From: Candidatus Agathobaculum merdigallinarum
GTDB lineage: Bacteria > Bacillota > Clostridia > Oscillospirales > Butyricicoccaceae
DNA: 27,402 nucleotides
Reading direction: 5' to 3'
NCBI GenBank assembly: GCA_019115425.1
Contig: DXDO01000193.1
Location: 1-27,402 of the forward strand
The notes under the pieces are model-generated. The model searched no databases. It worked only from the letters and a program-made list of their open reading frames with translations, and was not told the origin of the DNA. Shown piece after piece: positions 7,755 to 15,278 of this stretch. Within the stretch, counting starts at the first letter, position 1. Every line of letters starts with the position of its first letter. The position numbers were made by a program, and so were the translations under genes.

Positions 7755-8629
7755 TCTCGTTTGACACTCTGCCGGGCAACGCGGCGCTCAAGGCGAGCCT
7801 GCAAAACGCGCTGTCCGGCCGCTTTCCGCAGACCGTCCTGCTCTCGGGGGACGACAGCGCGGGGCTGGAAGCCCTGTCTATCGTGCTCGCAGCGGGCATT
7901 CTCTGCGAAAGCCCGGGAAAACGCCCCTGCGGGACATGCCTTGCCTGCCGCAAGGCCGAGCAGGGCGTGCACCCCGACCTGACCGTGATCGACGAGGGCG
8001 AAAATGAGCTCAAAGTCGATCTGGCGCGCCGCATCAAAGCGGAAAACGCGATCGTCCCGAACGACGGCGCGCGTCGTGTCACCGTCATCCGCCACGCGCA
8101 GAACTTAAACCCCATGGCGCAGAACGCGCTGCTCAAGGAACTGGAAGAGCCGCCGTCCCACGCGTTTTTCATCCTCACCGCCGAGCAGCCAGACGCGCTG
8201 CTGCAAACCGTGCGCTCGCGCTGCGCCAAATTCACGCTCGAGCCGCCGCGCCAGACCGTATCCAACGAGGACGCCGCCGCACTGCTCGCGCCCTATCTTG
8301 CGGCGCTTGCCGAGCGGCGGGAGGACCGCATGATGCTCGCCGCGCTCGCGCTGGAAAAGCCGCAGCGCCGCACGCTGCTGGGCATTCTCGGGGTCCTGCA
8401 GGCCGCGCTGCGCGATGCGGTGTTCGCCGCCAAGGCGCTGCCGCAGGCGCCTCTGCAGCCCGCGCTGCGCCGGCAGACCGCCGTGCTCGCGCGCGCGGTA
8501 TCCGCCGACCGCCTGCTGACGGCTTACGATTTCGTAGAGGAGCTGATCGACCGCGTGTCCCGCAATGCGGCGGCCGCGGCCGTCACCTGCGCGCTGACGA
8601 GCGATGTATACCGCATCTGTTTTTTATGA
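7751..8629 (+). CDS. holB: DNA polymerase III, delta-prime subunit
   Basis: Clamp-loader subunit that helps load the beta sliding clamp during replication. 292 residues. The zinc module is Cys52, Cys60, Cys63 and Cys66 (CX7CX2CX2C). The Walker A region reads GDDSAGLE and lacks the Lys, normal for delta-prime, which does not hydrolyse ATP. The SRC motif is in TVRSRCAKF (near 155-163), which supplies the arginine finger. The start is TTG 7751, overlapping the darA stop by 4 nt; no good ribosome site is seen, consistent with coupling. The C-terminal half is Ala-rich and divergent. ricT follows after 17 nt. Confidence 0.9.
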   Translation: MISFDTLPGNAALKASLQNALSGRFPQTVLLSGDDSAGLEALSIVLAAGILCESPGKRPCGTCLACRKAEQGVHPDLTVIDEGENELKVDLARRIKAENAIVPNDGARRVTVIRHAQNLNPMAQNALLKELEEPPSHAFFILTAEQPDALLQTVRSRCAKFTLEPPRQTVSNEDAAALLAPYLAALAERREDRMMLAALALEKPQRRTLLGILGVLQAALRDAVFAAKALPQAPLQPALRRQTAVLARAVSADRLLTAYDFVEELIDRVSRNAAAAAVTCALTSDVYRICFL

Positions 8630-8646
8630 TATAGGAGGATCAGTAT

Positions 8647-9729
8647 TTGACGACCATTATCGGAGTCCGCTTCAAATTGGGCGGAAAAATGTATTACTTC
8701 GACCCGCAGGATATTTCCGTTTCCGCGGGCACGGGCGTGATCGTGGAGACCGCGCGCGGGCTGGAATACGGCACCTGCGTACAGGGCAATACCACGGTGC
8801 CCGACCAGACGGTCGTGCAGCCGCTCAAGCGCATGGTGCGCGTTGCGACCGACGCCGACCGGAAAACGCTTGAGCGCAACAAAAAGCGCGCGGACGAGGC
8901 GTTTATCGTATGCAAGCGCAAGATCGAGGAACGCGGTCTGGATATGAATCTTGTAACCGCGGAATGCACCTTCGACATGAATAAAATGCTGTTTTATTTC
9001 ACCGCGGACGGCCGCGTGGATTTCCGCGAGCTGGTCAGGGATCTGGCCGGCATCTTCCGCACGCGCATCGAGCTGCGTCAGATCGGCGTGCGCGACGAGG
9101 CGAAAATGATCGGCGGCCTGGGCACCTGCGGCCGCGAGTTGTGCTGCAGCTCTTATCTGGATGATTTCCATCCGGTGTCGATCAATATGGCGAAGGACCA
9201 GAACCTCTCGCTCAACCCCGCAAAAATCTCCGGCACCTGCGGCCGTTTGATGTGCTGCCTGAAATATGAACACGAGGCGTATGCCGAGCTGCAAAAGGTC
9301 ACGCCCCGGCAGGGCAGCGTAGTCGATACGCCCGAAGGGCGCGGCAAGGTGATCTCCACCCAGATGCTGCGCGGCACCTGCAAGGTGCAGCTGGACGACA
9401 GCCCGGAGCACACGCTCACCGAATTCCAGTGCGCGGACTGCTGCACGGTCAAGGGCGTATGCCGCAACCGGCAGAATCAGGCTGCCATGGCCGAGGAGCG
9501 CCGCAGGCGCGAGGAGCAGGCCGCCGCCGAGCGTGCGGCAGAGGCACAGGCGGACAAGCCTGCGGAGGATGCCGCCGTACCGGCGCAGGCGTCGGACAGC
9601 GAACATCCGGCGGAGGGCACGGCAGCACCGCGCCGTCGCCGCCGCAGGGGCGGACGCCGGCGTCGCAAGCCGTCCGGCGAGGGCGGAAACGCCGCGCCCG
9701 AACAGCACAGCGAACAGCCGCTTGCGTGA
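8647..9729 (+). CDS. ricT: PSP1-domain protein RicT (YaaT), Y-complex subunit
   Basis: In Bacillus the RicA-RicF-RicT complex binds Fe-S clusters and directs RNase Y in mRNA maturation, affecting sporulation and competence. 360 residues versus about 275 in Bacillus. The PSP1 core covers about residues 1-270. Cluster ligands are visible as Cys161, Cys166/167 (CGRELCC) and Cys198, Cys203/204 (CGRLMCC). The last 80 residues are low-complexity: an Ala/Glu-rich helix-like stretch, then an Arg/Gly-rich basic patch (near 335-347) and a polar end. The start is TTG 8647, with AGGAGG 8 nt upstream. Partners ricA and ricF are not in the window. Confidence 0.9.
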   Translation: MTTIIGVRFKLGGKMYYFDPQDISVSAGTGVIVETARGLEYGTCVQGNTTVPDQTVVQPLKRMVRVATDADRKTLERNKKRADEAFIVCKRKIEERGLDMNLVTAECTFDMNKMLFYFTADGRVDFRELVRDLAGIFRTRIELRQIGVRDEAKMIGGLGTCGRELCCSSYLDDFHPVSINMAKDQNLSLNPAKISGTCGRLMCCLKYEHEAYAELQKVTPRQGSVVDTPEGRGKVISTQMLRGTCKVQLDDSPEHTLTEFQCADCCTVKGVCRNRQNQAAMAEERRRREEQAAAERAAEAQADKPAEDAAVPAQASDSEHPAEGTAAPRRRRRRGGRRRRKPSGEGGNAAPEQHSEQPLA

Positions 9730-9754
9730 TGCTGTAGATTCCATCCAACCCTCC

Positions 9755-9908
9755 GCGTCTTGCCGCCCCCTGCGTCAAGGCGCTCATCAAATAGAATTTT
9801 GCGGCTTTCCGCAAAATTCGATCGAAGCGTGGTTCCGATCGAGAAGCTGTTCGAAAACCATAGTTTTTCGACGGCCTCCAGCCTCCCTTTTGAAAAGGGA
9901 GGCTTTTT
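9755..9908. repeat. String of five hairpins downstream of ricT
   Basis: Inverted repeats at 9755-9783 (imperfect), 9794-9819 (11-bp perfect stem, CTTT loop), about 9819-9843 (TCGATCG arms with a bulge), about 9849-9871 (TCGAAAA/TTTTCGA), and 9880-9908 (terminator). Their order and partial sequence likeness recall the strings near serA. Confidence 0.65.
9880..9908 (+). terminator. Strong intrinsic terminator of the ricT operon
   Basis: Perfect 11-bp stem AGCCTCCCTTT/AAAGGGAGGCT, TGA loop, followed by TTTT. This is the clearest terminator in the left half. Confidence 0.85.
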
Positions 9909-10075
9909 CTGTGTCCTTCCGGCAAACATCTCTGCGAAAGTCACTCCAATCTGCAATAATATGGAAAAAATCGAACTTTTTCCAATGATTTTCTTCAATA
10001 TTTTATTAACTTCTTCCTTTTATGCGGAAATATGATAGAATGAGTGCCATTACAGAGATTAAAGGAGGTTCCGTG
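9909..10075. other. AT-rich leader upstream of the integrase
   Basis: The ricT/integrase gap (9730-10075) is 346 nt. Its left half is the hairpin string. The right half is AT-rich, holds possible but unconvincing -10 boxes near 10030 (TATGAT, TAGAAT), and ends in a perfect AAAGGAGGT ribosome site at 10061-10069. No gene is seen. Confidence 0.5.
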
Positions 10076-11113
10076 ATGGACAAACCACGCGTTTACGAGG
10101 AGGACGGTTACATCCATTTTATGCTGCGTCCCGAGGACCTGATGCGGCTGCGCTACTCGGAGGAGGCCAAGACATCCTTTTCCGGGTTCATGGACAAATG
10201 GCTGGAGCAGATGAAAACACAGGTGCGGGAAAACACCATGGACGGCTACCGCTATGCGTTTGAAAAGCATATCCGCCCGTTTTTTGACGCCCGCGGCACA
10301 ACGCTCGCGACCGCCCGTCCAATGGATTTTCAGGAGTTTGTCAATCTGAAATACGCACAGGGTCTGTCGCCGACCTCGATTGTCAAATTCCACTCCATTA
10401 TACACAAATGCCTGAAATACGCGGTCGCGCTGCAGATCATCCCGCTCAACCCGTCGGACAACGTCATGCTGCCCAAGCGGTACAAATACCGCGGGCAGGT
10501 GTTCGACCGCACGCAGATCAATATTTTCCTTGCCGCGGCGCTGCACTCGCCGGCCGAAGCCGCCTTCGTGCTCGCCGCAACCTACGGCCTGCGCCGCAGC
10601 GAATGCGCGGGCCTGCGCTGGCGCGCCATCGATCTGCGCGCGCGCTGCATGGTCATCAACCACACAGCGGTGCAGTCGGGCGGGCGCGTGATCTACGCGG
10701 ACAGCGTGAAAACCAAATCCAGCTACCGCACGCTGCCGCTTTCCGACTCGCTTCGGCGGTATTTGATCGACCTTCAGCGCCGCCAGAAGGAAAACCGCCG
10801 GAAATACGGCAAACGCTACTGCAAAACCGACTATATCTGCTGCCACGAGGACGGCTCGCCGCTCCGTCCGGACTATATCTCGCGCGAGTTTGAGCGGGTC
10901 TGCCGCAAAGCTGCGCTGCCGCGCATCCGCTTTCACGACCTGCGCCACTCGGTCGCGACCCTGCTGCTGCAGCAGGGCTTTTCCCTCAAGCAGATTCAGG
11001 AATGGCTCGGGCATGCGGATATCGCCACGACTGCGAACGTCTATGCGCATGTGCCTTATGTGGAAAAAATTTCGATCGCCCAGGGCGTAACGCCTGCGAT
11101 CGTGCTCGACTGA
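10076..11113 (+). CDS. Tyrosine recombinase/integrase
   Basis: Site-specific recombinase of the phage-integrase (Xer/Tn916 Int-like) family. 345 residues from ATG 10076, which follows AAAGGAGGT; an earlier in-frame ATG at 10022 has no site. An N-terminal SAM-like core-binding domain spans about 30-125. The catalytic domain has Arg173 (TYGLRRSEC), a Lys near 212-214 (VKTKSSYRTLP), His287-x-x-Arg290 (HDLRHS), His313 (LGHADI) and the nucleophile Tyr323 (ANVYAHV), so it looks active. No excisionase, phage, transposon or att duplication is visible nearby. It may be a remnant of a mobile element, or a domesticated recombinase. The real target site is unknown. Confidence 0.9.
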   Translation: MDKPRVYEEDGYIHFMLRPEDLMRLRYSEEAKTSFSGFMDKWLEQMKTQVRENTMDGYRYAFEKHIRPFFDARGTTLATARPMDFQEFVNLKYAQGLSPTSIVKFHSIIHKCLKYAVALQIIPLNPSDNVMLPKRYKYRGQVFDRTQINIFLAAALHSPAEAAFVLAATYGLRRSECAGLRWRAIDLRARCMVINHTAVQSGGRVIYADSVKTKSSYRTLPLSDSLRRYLIDLQRRQKENRRKYGKRYCKTDYICCHEDGSPLRPDYISREFERVCRKAALPRIRFHDLRHSVATLLLQQGFSLKQIQEWLGHADIATTANVYAHVPYVEKISIAQGVTPAIVLD

Positions 11114-11244
11114 GCCGATCCCCCCGCGCCGCGCCTGATGCCGCTGCATGATACGGACGGTGGTATGCCCGATGCCGCAAACTGCAATCAAACTGTAACA
11201 TACTATACGCTTGTGTCACCATTGTTACACTTTCCCGCACACTA

Positions 11245-11273
11245 TTGTGAGACATGGCAGGAAACGCTATAAT
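11245..11273 (+). promoter_or_regulatory. Sigma-A-type promoter for the WG/SLH surface protein
   Basis: TTGTGA (11245-11250), exactly 17 nt, then consensus TATAAT (11268-11273). The start codon is at 11307. Confidence 0.7.
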
Positions 11274-11306
11274 TTAGTCATGATATTATCCAAGGATGGA
11301 AAGACT

Positions 11307-13577
11307 ATGCTGAAAAAAACAATCTGCGCCATCGTGGTGGCGCTTTCCGCCATTGTCTGCGCGGCGGCGGCAGCGCCGATTTTCCCTGTGGAGCGCACGG
11401 ATATCGACGGCGTGACGCGCGCGGGATATCTGGACGAGACCGGCATGACCGTTCTGCCTTTTGTGTATGCGCAGGCGGGTGAATTTGCCGACTGCGGTCT
11501 TGCCGCGGTCGAAAACGACAAGCGGCAGACCGGTGTGATCGACCGCGAGGGCAATCTGGTCATCCCCTACACCGAATCTCCTGTTTCGGTAGACTTTTCC
11601 GAAGATATGGTCGCCTACCGCTATACCGATCACAGCGTTTACTACACGTTGACCGGTGAGCTGATCGGCTCCTATGCCGGCGCGGTCGGATTTTTTGAGG
11701 ACGGCATCCTGCTGTGCCAGAGTCCGGCCTCCGGCCTGTATTCCTATGTGCGGCAGGATTCCACCCCCGCCTTCGCGGGCACATTCCGCGAGGCTGGGCC
11801 GTTCTCGGGCGGCCGCGCGCTTGTCCAAGGGACGGACGGCGTCTACCTCGCCATTGACACCGCAGGGCAGACGCTGTATACGCTCGAAAGCGGCGTTACC
11901 CCCTCCTATATGACCATCTTCGGGGAGGATACCATTGTGCTCTCCGACGGAACCAATCAGGCGCTGTATTCGCTGTCGCAAAGCGCATTGCTGACGGATT
12001 TCGTTTATAACCAAATCTCCGCGTTCCATGACGGCATCGCCATGGTGCGGCGGGCCAACCGCTGGGGGATGATGGATACCAAGGGCAAGCTGCTCACCGA
12101 ACCGACCTACTACTATCTCTCCTATATGGGCGAGGGACTGTATGCGGCGCGCAGCGAGGATGGTTCGGCCTCTGCAGTGGACGCCAACGGCAACGTGGCC
12201 TACCGCACGCTCAGCTATGTCGGTGGGTTCAACGAACTGCGCTACGGCCTGTCCTGGCATGGAACGGCGGACGGCAAGCTGATTTTCTTCCGGAAAAACG
12301 GCGGCTATTTCGCCAATCTGGAAAACGCGGAAAACCCCACGCTGCTGACGGAAAACGTTGTGCGCGTCACGCAGGACGGCACGCTCAAATATATCAACCT
12401 GTCCACAGGGCAGACCCTGTTCGAGCAGCCGGATTCATTCGACCTGGGCCACGGTATCACCGCCGAAACCGTGCATTATGAGAAATTTATCGGCTATCAG
12501 GAAGATGGCTCGACCCACGGCTGGAACGTGGATTTCCCTGAGATCAGCGGCCTGCCGGACGCGGATGTGGAAAAAAACATCAACGACGCGATCCGCAAAT
12601 TCTTCCTGGAGGGCCCTGCCGTAACCGCCGAATACGAGGCGCTTGATGGCGGCTACGGCGCATCCATTGAGGGCTCTGTGCTGGTGGTGTGGGCCAACTG
12701 CATCAGCGGGCAGGGCGCAGGTTCCTCCGTCTGGAACGACAGCCTCGCCTTTGACCTGCGCACCGGCGAGCAGTACCGCATCAGCGATCTGCTGGTCAGC
12801 GGCTATATGGAACCCGTGAAAAACCTGCTGCCCGAGGAGCATGCGGTGTATCTGTACAGCTATCCCCGCGTGAGCACCGAGGGCGTGACCTGGTATTATA
12901 ACGAATACGAAAGCGACCTGCACCGCGCCTACACGGAAAGCTATCCGCTCACCTTCGAGCAGCTGAGCAGCGTTCTGGATGAGGAGAGCGCGTGCTATAC
13001 CGCCCTGCAAACTCAATATGAGCCGCCTGTCGTTCCGGTTTCCCAATTCCGCGACGTCTATACGGGCCACTGGGCATATTCCTTCATCCAAACGGTTGCC
13101 GCGCAGGGCTTGATGCAGGGCTCGGGCGACATGTTCCGTCCGGACGATCCGATCACCGCAGCCGAAGTATGCGCAACGATCGTCCGCGTCCAAGGCCTGA
13201 CCGAAGCCGCCGAACCGATGGAGGGGCTGCGCCCCAATGCCTGGTATACCGATGAGGTCAGCGCGGCGGCGCAGGCCGGACTGCTGGATGGACTGACCGA
13301 AGGCTTCCAGCCCGAAGCCGCCATTACGCGGGCCGACACCATGCAGATCTTCGCCAACCTGCTGATCCAGCAGGGCAGCGAGCTGCTGGAAGAAAGCGAA
13401 ACTGCGCAGATCCTGTCTGCGTTTTCCGATGCGGCGGATATCCCCGCCGACCGGCAGGCCGCCGCTGCGCTCTGCGTGCAGGAGGAATTGATCGGCGGCT
13501 ATGCCGACGGCTTGCTGCGGCCGCAGAATACCATTACACGCAGCGAATACGCAAAGCTGCTCACTTCGCTCCTTTAA
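11307..13577 (+). CDS. Secreted WG-repeat protein with three C-terminal SLH domains
   Basis: Predicted exported, cell-wall-associated protein of 756 residues; its biochemical role is unknown. It begins with a Sec signal peptide (MLKKTICAIVVALSAIVCAAAAA). Residues about 30-380 contain WG-like repeats (GYLDETGMTVLPFVY, GVIDREGNLVIPY, GMMDTKGKLLTEPTY), usually beta-propeller-like. Residues about 390-580 resemble a DUF3298/RsiV-type domain (DVEKNINDAIRKFF, LAFDLRTGEQYRISDLL). Three SLH modules finish the protein (FRDVYTGHWAYSFIQ near 587, then near 640 and 705), which bind secondary wall polymer. ATG 11307 follows AAGGA; an ATG at 11280 in frame would extend it by nine residues. Own promoter and terminator make it monocistronic. 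Confidence 0.85.
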   Translation: MLKKTICAIVVALSAIVCAAAAAPIFPVERTDIDGVTRAGYLDETGMTVLPFVYAQAGEFADCGLAAVENDKRQTGVIDREGNLVIPYTESPVSVDFSEDMVAYRYTDHSVYYTLTGELIGSYAGAVGFFEDGILLCQSPASGLYSYVRQDSTPAFAGTFREAGPFSGGRALVQGTDGVYLAIDTAGQTLYTLESGVTPSYMTIFGEDTIVLSDGTNQALYSLSQSALLTDFVYNQISAFHDGIAMVRRANRWGMMDTKGKLLTEPTYYYLSYMGEGLYAARSEDGSASAVDANGNVAYRTLSYVGGFNELRYGLSWHGTADGKLIFFRKNGGYFANLENAENPTLLTENVVRVTQDGTLKYINLSTGQTLFEQPDSFDLGHGITAETVHYEKFIGYQEDGSTHGWNVDFPEISGLPDADVEKNINDAIRKFFLEGPAVTAEYEALDGGYGASIEGSVLVVWANCISGQGAGSSVWNDSLAFDLRTGEQYRISDLLVSGYMEPVKNLLPEEHAVYLYSYPRVSTEGVTWYYNEYESDLHRAYTESYPLTFEQLSSVLDEESACYTALQTQYEPPVVPVSQFRDVYTGHWAYSFIQTVAAQGLMQGSGDMFRPDDPITAAEVCATIVRVQGLTEAAEPMEGLRPNAWYTDEVSAAAQAGLLDGLTEGFQPEAAITRADTMQIFANLLIQQGSELLEESETAQILSAFSDAADIPADRQAAAALCVQEELIGGYADGLLRPQNTITRSEYAKLLTSLL

Positions 13578-13596
13578 TCCGCTCCAACAAGTACCA

Positions 13597-13624
13597 AGCG
13601 CCCTCCGCCACGGCGGAGGGCGCT
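13597..13624 (+). terminator. Intrinsic terminator of the SLH protein gene
   Basis: GC-rich 12-bp stem (AGCGCCCTCCGC/GCGGAGGGCGCT) with a 4-nt loop, followed by GTTTGTTTTG. Confidence 0.8.
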
Positions 13625-13779
13625 GTTTGTTTTGCTGCGCTTGATTTCGTTGTGTTTCGTGGGCTTTTCCTCCGGCTATGCCCAGCGGATGCACCTCGGG
13701 GTGGGATCACCGGACGGCAACAGAGCAGTCATCCGAGTACCCGGAGAGATCTCGTTCCTCGGCTCCGGATCTTGAGTAC
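13625..13779. other. Non-coding stretch between the SLH gene and the FMN-protein promoter
   Basis: The gap 13578-13909 is 332 nt: terminator on the left, promoter element on the right. Between them I see only a CCGGAG/CTCCGG inverted repeat (13741-13768) enclosing GAGATCTC, and no gene. Confidence 0.45.
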
Positions 13780-13847
13780 GGTATCCCTTCGGTAACTATA
13801 CCACAATATTGTGCGTACTTCACAACGCTAAAGAGCCGTGTTACCAT
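13780..13847 (+). promoter_or_regulatory. Twin regulatory element, copy A, with palindrome CACAATATTGTG
   Basis: GGTATCC (13780-13786), then GGTAAC, then the perfect 12-bp palindrome CACAATATTGTG (13802-13813), CGTACTT, a -35-like TTCACA (13819-13824), 17 nt, and -10-like TACCAT (13842-13847). A copy in the same geometry lies at 14528-14595. Both boxes are weak and the palindrome sits 5 nt before the -35, which fits an activator site. Confidence 0.7.
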
Positions 13848-13909
13848 ATCAACATGAAAAGAACGTTCTTCCCATCCATAAAACAAGCATTTAGCGGAGG
13901 TAATGAAGC

Positions 13910-14305
13910 ATGAGCAAAGTTGTAGAATTTCTGAATGAAAATCCTGTCCAGTATCTGGCCACCGTAGGCCGCGATGGCAAAGCAAAGGTCCGTCCCTTCA
14001 TGTTCCTGTTTGAACAGGAGGGGAAACTGTGGTTCTGCACCAACAACACCAAGGACGTCTATAAGGATATGCAGGCCAATCCTGAAATCGAGGTCACTGT
14101 GGCCAGCCCCGCCTATGCCTGGATTCGGCTCCACGGCACCGCCACCTTCGAGAACAACATGGCAGTCAAGGAAGGGGCCATGAATAACCCGATTGTCAAG
14201 GGCCAGTACGGCGAAGCATCCAACCCCATCTTTGAGGTATTCTATATCAAGGACGCCCATGGCGTTATCGCTGATTTTTCCGGCAATCCTCCCTACGAAT
14301 TCTGA
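13910..14305 (+). CDS. Pyridoxamine 5'-phosphate oxidase-like FMN split-barrel protein
   Basis: 131-residue member of the PNPOx-like FMN-binding split-barrel superfamily; flavin binding is expected, substrate unknown. Visible: LATVGRDGKAKVRPFMFLFEQEGKLWFCTNNTKDVY split-barrel core start (described in parts: LATVGRDGKAKVRP near 17-30 and LWFCTNNTK near 42-50) and a C-terminal beta-hairpin FEVFYIKDAHGVIADFS. Too short for a true PdxH. ATG 13910 follows GGAGGT (13896-13901). It is monocistronic, with a terminator at 14397. Its promoter matches that of the downstream ferredoxin-macrodomain-sirtuin operon, so it likely belongs to the same response. Confidence 0.85.
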   Translation: MSKVVEFLNENPVQYLATVGRDGKAKVRPFMFLFEQEGKLWFCTNNTKDVYKDMQANPEIEVTVASPAYAWIRLHGTATFENNMAVKEGAMNNPIVKGQYGEASNPIFEVFYIKDAHGVIADFSGNPPYEF

Positions 14306-14396
14306 GCCGGACCCGTCGGCTGAACATCCAGCTGCATGTCCCACCGGCTGTCTCATCATCCAGCCACAGGGAGCGGCGGATGAAAAAAGCAGAAAA

Positions 14397-14432
14397 CCCT
14401 GGGGCGGTTCAGACGTGCCCCAGGGACTTTTT
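14397..14432 (+). terminator. Intrinsic terminator after the FMN split-barrel gene
   Basis: Stem CCCTGGGGC/GCCCCAGGG with an 11-nt loop, then ACTTTTT. Short open frames crossing this site are therefore unlikely to be genes. Confidence 0.8.
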
Positions 14433-14527
14433 CTTGCAGGGAAGGCGGTGCATCGGCAGACGAAACACAGCCGAAAAGCCTTGTTCTCCCATCCCCTTCT
14501 TCCTGTTTCGACCAATCGGCTGCGATT
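14433..14527. other. Spacer upstream of twin element B
   Basis: Gap 14306-14616 is 311 nt and holds the terminator and the promoter. The remainder contains a perfect ACCAATCG-GCTG-CGATTGGT inverted repeat (14511-14530) abutting the promoter element; copy A lacks this repeat. No gene seen. Confidence 0.45.
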
Positions 14528-14595
14528 GGTATCCTCTGGGTAACCATGCCACAATATTGTGCGTACTTTACGAAACACCAGTCGGTATATAAAAT
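14528..14595 (+). promoter_or_regulatory. Twin regulatory element, copy B, with palindrome CACAATATTGTG
   Basis: GGTATCC (14528-14534), GGTAACC, palindrome CACAATATTGTG (14550-14561), CGTACTT, -35-like TTTACG (14567-14572), 17 nt, TAAAAT (14590-14595). Aligned with copy A from GGTATCC to CGTACTT, only a handful of bases differ, while the DNA after the -35 box diverges. Confidence 0.75.
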
Positions 14596-14616
14596 AGAAG
14601 CATGGAGGCGACTGAA

Positions 14617-15243
14617 ATGACCACTTCGGAAATTCTGAAAATCCTGCAGAAAGATATCCACTCCACTGTATTTGCCACAGTGGATGATCAGGGACTGCCC
14701 CATACCTGTGTGATCGATCTGATGCTGGCGGACGAGGACGGCCTGTATTTTCTCACGGCAAAGGGCAAATCCTTTTATGAGCGTCTGACCGCCCGGCCCT
14801 TTATAGCCCTCAGCGGTTTGCTGGGACAGGATACCCTGTCCTCTGCGGCGATCTCCCTGCGGGGACAGGTCCGCAATATCGGACGGCGCCGGCTGGACGA
14901 AATATTTGAAGAAAATCCCTACATGAATGCACTTTATCCCACCGAAAAGAGCCGCAATGCGCTGGAGGTCTTTCAAATTTACAGCGGCGAGGGCGAGTAT
15001 TTTGATCTGAGCCAGCAACCGCCCTTCCGCCAGCGTTTTTCCTTCGGCGGGGAGAAAGGGCACCAGACAGTATACCGGATCGACAGGGAAAAATGTATCG
15101 GCTGCATGGGCTGCCGCAGCGTCTGTCCCATCGGCTGCATTTCCAATACCATTCCCCGCGAAATTGACGCCAGCCACTGCCTTCACTGTGGAAATTGCTT
15201 TACCATCTGTCCGGTCAAGGCTGTGGAAAAACTGACAGGGTGA
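14617..15243 (+). CDS. FMN split-barrel protein fused to a 2x[4Fe-4S] ferredoxin domain
   Basis: 208-residue predicted redox protein. Residues 1-130 form a PNPOx-like split barrel (STVFATVDDQGLPHTCVIDL; GLYFLTAKGKSFYERL). Residues about 150-205 carry two ferredoxin motifs: CIGCMGCRSVCP and CLHCGNCFTICP, each CX2CX2CX3CP, for two [4Fe-4S] clusters. This suggests electron transfer between ferredoxin-type carriers and flavin; the substrate is unknown. ATG 14617 is preferred to ATG 14602 because GGAGG (14604-14608) is placed correctly only for the former. First gene of an operon with the macrodomain and SirTM genes; 35 nt separates it from the macrodomain start. Confidence 0.88.
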   Translation: MTTSEILKILQKDIHSTVFATVDDQGLPHTCVIDLMLADEDGLYFLTAKGKSFYERLTARPFIALSGLLGQDTLSSAAISLRGQVRNIGRRRLDEIFEENPYMNALYPTEKSRNALEVFQIYSGEGEYFDLSQQPPFRQRFSFGGEKGHQTVYRIDREKCIGCMGCRSVCPIGCISNTIPREIDASHCLHCGNCFTICPVKAVEKLTG

Positions 15244-15278
15244 AAACAGTCTTTTGGTTTGATATGAGGAGGCTCGAT

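Noticed and set aside
10076..13577. Prophage or integrative element
   Set aside because: Only an integrase is present; no structural, replication or transfer genes and no att repeats were seen.
12435..13694. 419-residue antisense frame under the SLH protein gene
   Set aside because: The plus strand encodes clear DUF3298-like and SLH sequence; the antisense frame resembles nothing and crosses the terminator.
14380..14592. Small 70-residue protein between the FMN gene and the operon
   Set aside because: Its frame spans the terminator at 14397-14432 and the conserved promoter element, and it has no ribosome site.
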